DNA of 8,928 nucleotides from Candidatus Moraniibacteriota bacterium (lineage in GTDB: Bacteria; Patescibacteriota; Minisyncoccia; Moranbacterales; GWC2-37-73): the NCBI GenBank assembly GCA_003510895.1, contig DOKE01000027.1:2049-10976 (forward strand). The letters run 5' to 3'. Position numbers and translations under genes: made by a program. Each line of letters opens with the position of its first letter. The first letter of the stretch is position 1. Of this stretch, positions 6,005-8,928 are shown piece after piece. The notes beneath the pieces were generated by a model that ran no database searches, was not told the DNA's origin, and was given only the letters and a program-made list of their open reading frames with translations.

Positions 6005-6020
6005 AAATTTGTAGTATAAT
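5992..6020 (+). promoter_or_regulatory. Near-consensus sigma70-like promoter on the plus strand (antisense to map)
   Basis: The plus strand has TTGACT (5992-5997), a spacer of exactly 17 bases, then TATAAT (6015-6020). That is 11 of 12 consensus positions, the best promoter match found in the window. It overlaps the first codons of ruvX and points towards map, opposite to every gene here. The predicted start is near 6027. No plus-strand gene follows. It is either a chance match in AT-rich DNA or the source of an antisense transcript. Confidence 0.4.
6013..6018 (-). promoter_or_regulatory. ruvX: Possible -10 box for ruvX (leaderless arrangement)
   Basis: The minus strand reads TATACT at 6013-6018, followed by 8 bases and the ruvX ATG. 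Transcription would start at or a base or two before the start codon. No good -35 lies at 16-18 bases, so this is weak on its own. It overlaps the plus-strand TATAAT, because the sequence around it is nearly self-complementary. Confidence 0.3.
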
Positions 6021-6053
6021 TGAAAGAAGTGCCTTAAGTATCTTGCTTATTCT

Positions 6054-6821
6054 TTAGTTCGTCAATACTTCCACACCATCGTCTGTTATCAAAATGGTGT
6101 TTTCATAGTGAGCGGAAAGTTTTCCGTCGGCAGTTTCAAAAACCCATCCGTCTTTTCCAATTTTTGTTCTGTGATCGCCTTGGTTCACCATTGGTTCCAG
6201 CGCCAAAGTGTTCCCGGTTTCCAATGCATAATCAATCATTTTGGGATCGAAAAAATTGGGAACTTGCGGATCTTCGTGCAGTTGCTCTCCGATTCCATGC
6301 CCGACAAGATTTCTCACCACTGAATATCCGCAACTTTTGATATAACTTTCAACAGCTTTGGAAAAATCGCTAAGTTTTGATCCGGATTTGATATTTTCAA
6401 TCCCAACCCAAAAACATTCTCTTGTTGCATCCATCAAGCTTTGCGCGTCTTTGGATATTTTTCCCACAGCAAAAGTTCTTGCCATATCAACAAAATATCC
6501 TTGATATTTCATACCAATATCAATTTTGAAAATATCTCCTTCTTTAAGAATTTTTTCTTTTCGGGGAACTCCGTGAACAACTTCATTGTTAATGGAAGCG
6601 CAAATTGTCGCAGGAAAAGGATTTCTTTTTTCTCCATAACCTTTGAAAGCTGGTTTTCCTCCGACAGAAAAAACAAGCTCTTCTGCAAGCTTGTCTAAAT
6701 CATAAGTACTAACATTCGACCTAACTTCCTTGGCAAGATTATCCATAACCGATAAAAGTTTTTTTCCGGCCTCGCGCATTATACCTATTTCTTTTTCATT
6801 TTTTACTTTGATTGAAAACAT
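6054..6821 (-). CDS. map: Methionine aminopeptidase, type I
   Basis: A 255-residue type I methionine aminopeptidase, which removes the initiator Met from new proteins in the cytoplasm. The pita-bread fold signatures are present: NNEVVHGVP (78-86) with His83; DIGMKYQGYFVDMART (101-116) with metal ligands Asp101 and Asp112; GHGIGEQLHEDPQVPNF (174-190) with ligand His175; ALEPM (207-211) with ligand Glu209; and SAHYENTILI (236-245) with ligand Glu240. All five dinuclear-metal ligands are therefore intact. It lacks the N-terminal SH3-binding and zinc extensions of eukaryotic forms. The gene starts 6 bases after adk stops, in the usual secY-adk-map order, so it should share the secY transcript. 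No Shine-Dalgarno site precedes the ATG. A plus-strand promoter faces its 3' end. Confidence 0.97.
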   Translation of the reverse strand: MFSIKVKNEKEIGIMREAGKKLLSVMDNLAKEVRSNVSTYDLDKLAEELVFSVGGKPAFKGYGEKRNPFPATICASINNEVVHGVPRKEKILKEGDIFKIDIGMKYQGYFVDMARTFAVGKISKDAQSLMDATRECFWVGIENIKSGSKLSDFSKAVESYIKSCGYSVVRNLVGHGIGEQLHEDPQVPNFFDPKMIDYALETGNTLALEPMVNQGDHRTKIGKDGWVFETADGKLSAHYENTILITDDGVEVLTN

Positions 6822-6827
6822 TTTTCA

Positions 6828-7481
6828 TTACAAATAAGATTTAGCTTTTTCCGATATGTCCAAATAAACCGACTCCACATTTCTTTTTCCATCAACTTCA
6901 TAGAGAAGATTATTTTTTCTATAATATTCAATAACCGGAATAGTGTCTTTATAGAAAATATTCAACCTTTTTGTTATTCCCTCCAGTGTGTCGTCTTTTC
7001 TCTGACTTATTTGACCGCCACATTTCGGGCATTTGTCTTCCGAACTGTGCACGTCTTCTTTCATTATCAAGTGCGCTCCGCAAGAAACACAACCGAATCT
7101 CTTGGTGATTCTTTCGATTGATTCTTCAAACGGCAAAGCAATATATATAACCGCGTCTATTTTTCTTCCATATTCTGAAAGTATTTTTTCGACATTCTCT
7201 ATTTGCTCCAATCTTCTCGGCACTCCGTCAAAAATAATTCCGCTGTCTTTTGGAACTTTTTCAATCGCTTCACGCAAAACAGAATATACTATTTCATCCG
7301 GAGCAAGTTCCTTTTTGTTGTTAACAATGGCGTCGATTTCTCTACCTAAATCGGAATTTTCTTTGGCGATGTTTCTCAACAACAAACCCATTTCAATATG
7401 AGCCAGTTTAAATTCTTCCGCCAAAATGTGCGCCTGCGTTCCCTTCCCGCTTCCCTGAGGACCCAATATAACTACATTCAT
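6828..7481 (-). CDS. adk: Adenylate kinase with zinc-type LID
   Basis: A 217-residue adenylate kinase (AMP + ATP to 2 ADP), of the long form. The P-loop GPQGSGKGT is at 7-15. The LID carries four zinc-type cysteines, C131-x2-C134 and C151-x2-C154. RKDD (161-164) and the FDGVPRR segment (84-90) match the family DGFPRT and RxDD motifs with the arginines kept. Some AMP-site text is unusual: MGLLLR at 31-36 where TGDLLR/SGDLLR is standard, and Val in DGFPR. The fold and ATP site look complete, so activity is likely, but a changed nucleotide preference cannot be ruled out. It lies 30 bases after secY and 6 bases before map, an arrangement shared with spc operons of many bacteria. No Shine-Dalgarno site. 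Confidence 0.94.
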   Translation of the reverse strand: MNVVILGPQGSGKGTQAHILAEEFKLAHIEMGLLLRNIAKENSDLGREIDAIVNNKKELAPDEIVYSVLREAIEKVPKDSGIIFDGVPRRLEQIENVEKILSEYGRKIDAVIYIALPFEESIERITKRFGCVSCGAHLIMKEDVHSSEDKCPKCGGQISQRKDDTLEGITKRLNIFYKDTIPVIEYYRKNNLLYEVDGKRNVESVYLDISEKAKSYL

Positions 7482-7511
7482 TCTTTTTTATTTTTTACTT
7501 TTTATTCCTTT

Positions 7512-8783
7512 CTAAAATCCATCATAATCCCTCATAACCAACTGCCCTTCCACCTGTTTGATTGTTTCAATAACAACCGAAACGGCAATCAAAATGCTAG
7601 TTCCGCCGATTGTGAAACCACTAAGATTAGTCACTCCCTGAATTACCAACGGCAACACCGCTATTGCCCCAAGAAACAATGCCCCCGTCAGAGTTATTCT
7701 GTTCATTATCTTATACAAATGTTCCGACGTAGGTTTGCCCGGTCTGATTCCAGGAACATATCCTCCTTGTTTCTGCAAATTTTCCGCAATTTTATTGGGA
7801 TCAAAAACCACCGCTGTGTAAAAATAGGTAAACATCACAACTAAAACAAAATAAAATATTCCGTAGAAAAGTTGATCTTGAAAAAGATTATCCACCGATT
7901 TGGCAATGTTGGCGACAAAAGCATTATCCACTCTGACCAAGAAACTGGTAATCATTCTCGGAAACATCATTATGGAAACAGCAAAGATAATCGGTATAAC
8001 TCCGGCTTGATTAACTCTCAATGGAAGATGAGTTGTTGACCCGCCCAATGTTTTGTTGCCACGAATTCTTTTGGCATAGGAAACCGGAATATTTCTTTGC
8101 CCTTCCGCAATGAGAACCACTCCCGCCACCGTTATCAACGCGACAATCAAAAGAAGCAAATAGGAAAAAATTTGCGTTGAATCAAAAGTCAGAAACAATT
8201 GAGAAATTCCGCCAGGAAGACTGGACACGATTCCAGCAAAAATCAAAAAGGAAACTCCGTTGCCAATTCCTTTTTCAGTGATAAGTTCTCCCAACCACAT
8301 CAGAAAAATTGTTCCGGCAGTCGCAATCACAATAATAGACGCCATTTGAAAAAAGTTGAGCGCGCCAAAAACATTTTGAGATTTCAAAAGAGTTATCATT
8401 CCAAATGTTTGAAGCGTTGACAATGGAACAGTCAGCCATCTGGTCCACATATTGAATTTTTGTCTTCCCGCTTCGCCTTCTTCTTTGTAGAGCTGTTCCA
8501 ATCGAGGAACAATCATAGTCAGAAGCTGCATAATAATCGAAGCTGTGATGTAGGGGCCAACACCCAAAAGAACAATGGAAATATTAGAAAGTCCGCCTCC
8601 TGAAAAAATATTTAGCAGTCCCAAAAATTGATTTCCATCAAAAAGAGTTTTCAATTGTTGGGTGTCCACCCAAGGAAGCGGAATGTTGGCTGCCAATCTA
8701 AAAACAACCAAAATAACTACAATAAAAAATATTTTATTGCGAAGTTCTTTGATTTTTAAAATTTGCTTTATTTTTTCAATCAT
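7512..8783 (-). CDS. secY: Preprotein translocase subunit SecY
   Basis: A 423-residue SecY, the channel subunit of the SecYEG translocon in the cytoplasmic membrane. About ten hydrophobic segments are visible. Family landmarks are FRLAANIPLPWVD (28-40) after the first helix; LGVGPYITASIIMQLL (73-88) in the second; GNGVSFLIFAGIV (174-186); AEGQRNIPVSYAKRIRG (226-242) in the cytoplasmic loop that contacts SecA and the ribosome; and GGYVPGIRPGKPT (340-352). Arg347 in that last motif matches the essential E. coli Arg357. The length is slightly below the E. coli 443 residues, as is common. The ATG at 8781-8783 overlaps the stop of a 9-codon upstream frame. It is the first gene of a secY-adk-map unit with its own promoter. 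No Shine-Dalgarno site precedes the ATG. Confidence 0.98.
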   Translation of the reverse strand: MIEKIKQILKIKELRNKIFFIVVILVVFRLAANIPLPWVDTQQLKTLFDGNQFLGLLNIFSGGGLSNISIVLLGVGPYITASIIMQLLTMIVPRLEQLYKEEGEAGRQKFNMWTRWLTVPLSTLQTFGMITLLKSQNVFGALNFFQMASIIVIATAGTIFLMWLGELITEKGIGNGVSFLIFAGIVSSLPGGISQLFLTFDSTQIFSYLLLLIVALITVAGVVLIAEGQRNIPVSYAKRIRGNKTLGGSTTHLPLRVNQAGVIPIIFAVSIMMFPRMITSFLVRVDNAFVANIAKSVDNLFQDQLFYGIFYFVLVVMFTYFYTAVVFDPNKIAENLQKQGGYVPGIRPGKPTSEHLYKIMNRITLTGALFLGAIAVLPLVIQGVTNLSGFTIGGTSILIAVSVVIETIKQVEGQLVMRDYDGF

Positions 8784-8873
8784 ATTGTTTTTTTTCTAAA
8801 TACAAACATTACGGCTCTATCACCGATTTATTTAAGAAAGCATTATTAATAGGCTCATTTCCAAGCCTTCTCC
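8784..8873 (-). other. secY 5' leader with 5'-end hairpin and two tiny upstream frames
   Basis: No conserved gene is seen in this stretch. Just after the predicted transcription start (about 8867) is a 5-bp stem, AGGCT (8864-8868) with AGCCT (8851-8855), closing an 8-base loop. Two very short open frames follow: 8832-8858 encodes MSLLIMLS, and 8780-8809 encodes MFVFRKKTI, whose TGA overlaps the secY ATG as ATGA. Neither frame has a clear ribosome binding site. Their translation is unproven. Confidence 0.3.
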
Positions 8874-8902
8874 AATATAGCTCATATCAACAATAATTTC
8901 AA
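8874..8902 (-). promoter_or_regulatory. Predicted sigma70-type promoter for secY-adk-map
   Basis: On the minus strand TTGAAA (8897-8902, 5 of 6 consensus) is followed after exactly 17 bases by TATATT (8874-8879, 5 of 6). The predicted start is near 8867, giving a secY leader of about 85 bases. T-rich tracts lie upstream on the same strand (8907-8926), which could be an UP-like element or the tail of a terminator for a gene beyond the edge. No rplO coding text is seen in the 145 bases upstream of secY. Confidence 0.5.
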
Positions 8903-8928
8903 GCCCAAAAAAAGAACACAAAAAATCC

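Noticed and set aside
7398..7844. A 148-codon plus-strand frame across adk start and secY end
   Set aside because: Antisense to two conserved genes, no motif, composition of a complement frame.
1..8928. Mobile elements, CRISPR arrays, tRNA or rRNA genes, or a new defence system
   Set aside because: No direct or inverted repeats of useful length, no transposase, integrase, nuclease-effector or reverse transcriptase motifs, and no cloverleaf-like sequence were seen; the genes are core metabolism and housekeeping.

Overview
This window is an AT-rich, densely packed stretch of bacterial chromosome. It carries twelve protein genes, all on the minus strand. Eleven are complete and one (hypE) runs off the left edge. 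Nothing mobile, no CRISPR array, no rRNA or tRNA and no long non-coding stretch is visible; the longest gene-free piece is the 145 bases at the right edge. The low GC, small spacers or overlaps, compact enzymes, the TIM motif GNLKMN in place of GNWKMN, and the near-absence of Shine-Dalgarno sites suggest a small-genome lineage such as Parcubacteria (Patescibacteria/CPR). That placement is inference; no phylogenetic marker was tested.

Transcription runs from high to low coordinates. At the right edge a sigma70-like promoter (8874-8902) and a roughly 85-base leader precede secY, adk and map, the translocon/nucleotide/N-terminal-processing trio that normally ends the spc ribosomal protein operon. 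No rplO remnant is visible upstream of secY, and map is followed by ruvX instead of infA/rpmJ. ruvX has a -10 box only 8 bases from its start codon. The same spot carries an almost perfect promoter (TTGACT-N17-TATAAT) pointing the opposite way, into the 3' end of map.

Next comes a sugar-nucleotide pair: a family 2 glycosyltransferase resembling dolichyl/polyprenyl-phosphate glucosyltransferases (extended -10 upstream), then galT. A promoter at 3586-3615 then appears to start a unit of COG2426 membrane protein, tpiA, fba, hypC, hypD and hypE. This joins two lower-glycolytic enzymes with the Fe(CN)2CO assembly and cyanide-synthesis proteins of [NiFe]-hydrogenase maturation. It suggests a fermentative cell that disposes of glycolytic reductant through a hydrogenase encoded elsewhere.

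Most of the window is ordinary housekeeping. The points most worth a second look are the glycolysis-hyp linkage, the antisense promoter under map/ruvX, start sites without Shine-Dalgarno sequences, and several active-site substitutions (GalT zinc site, TIM loop 6, Adk AMP site, HypE N-terminal motif).
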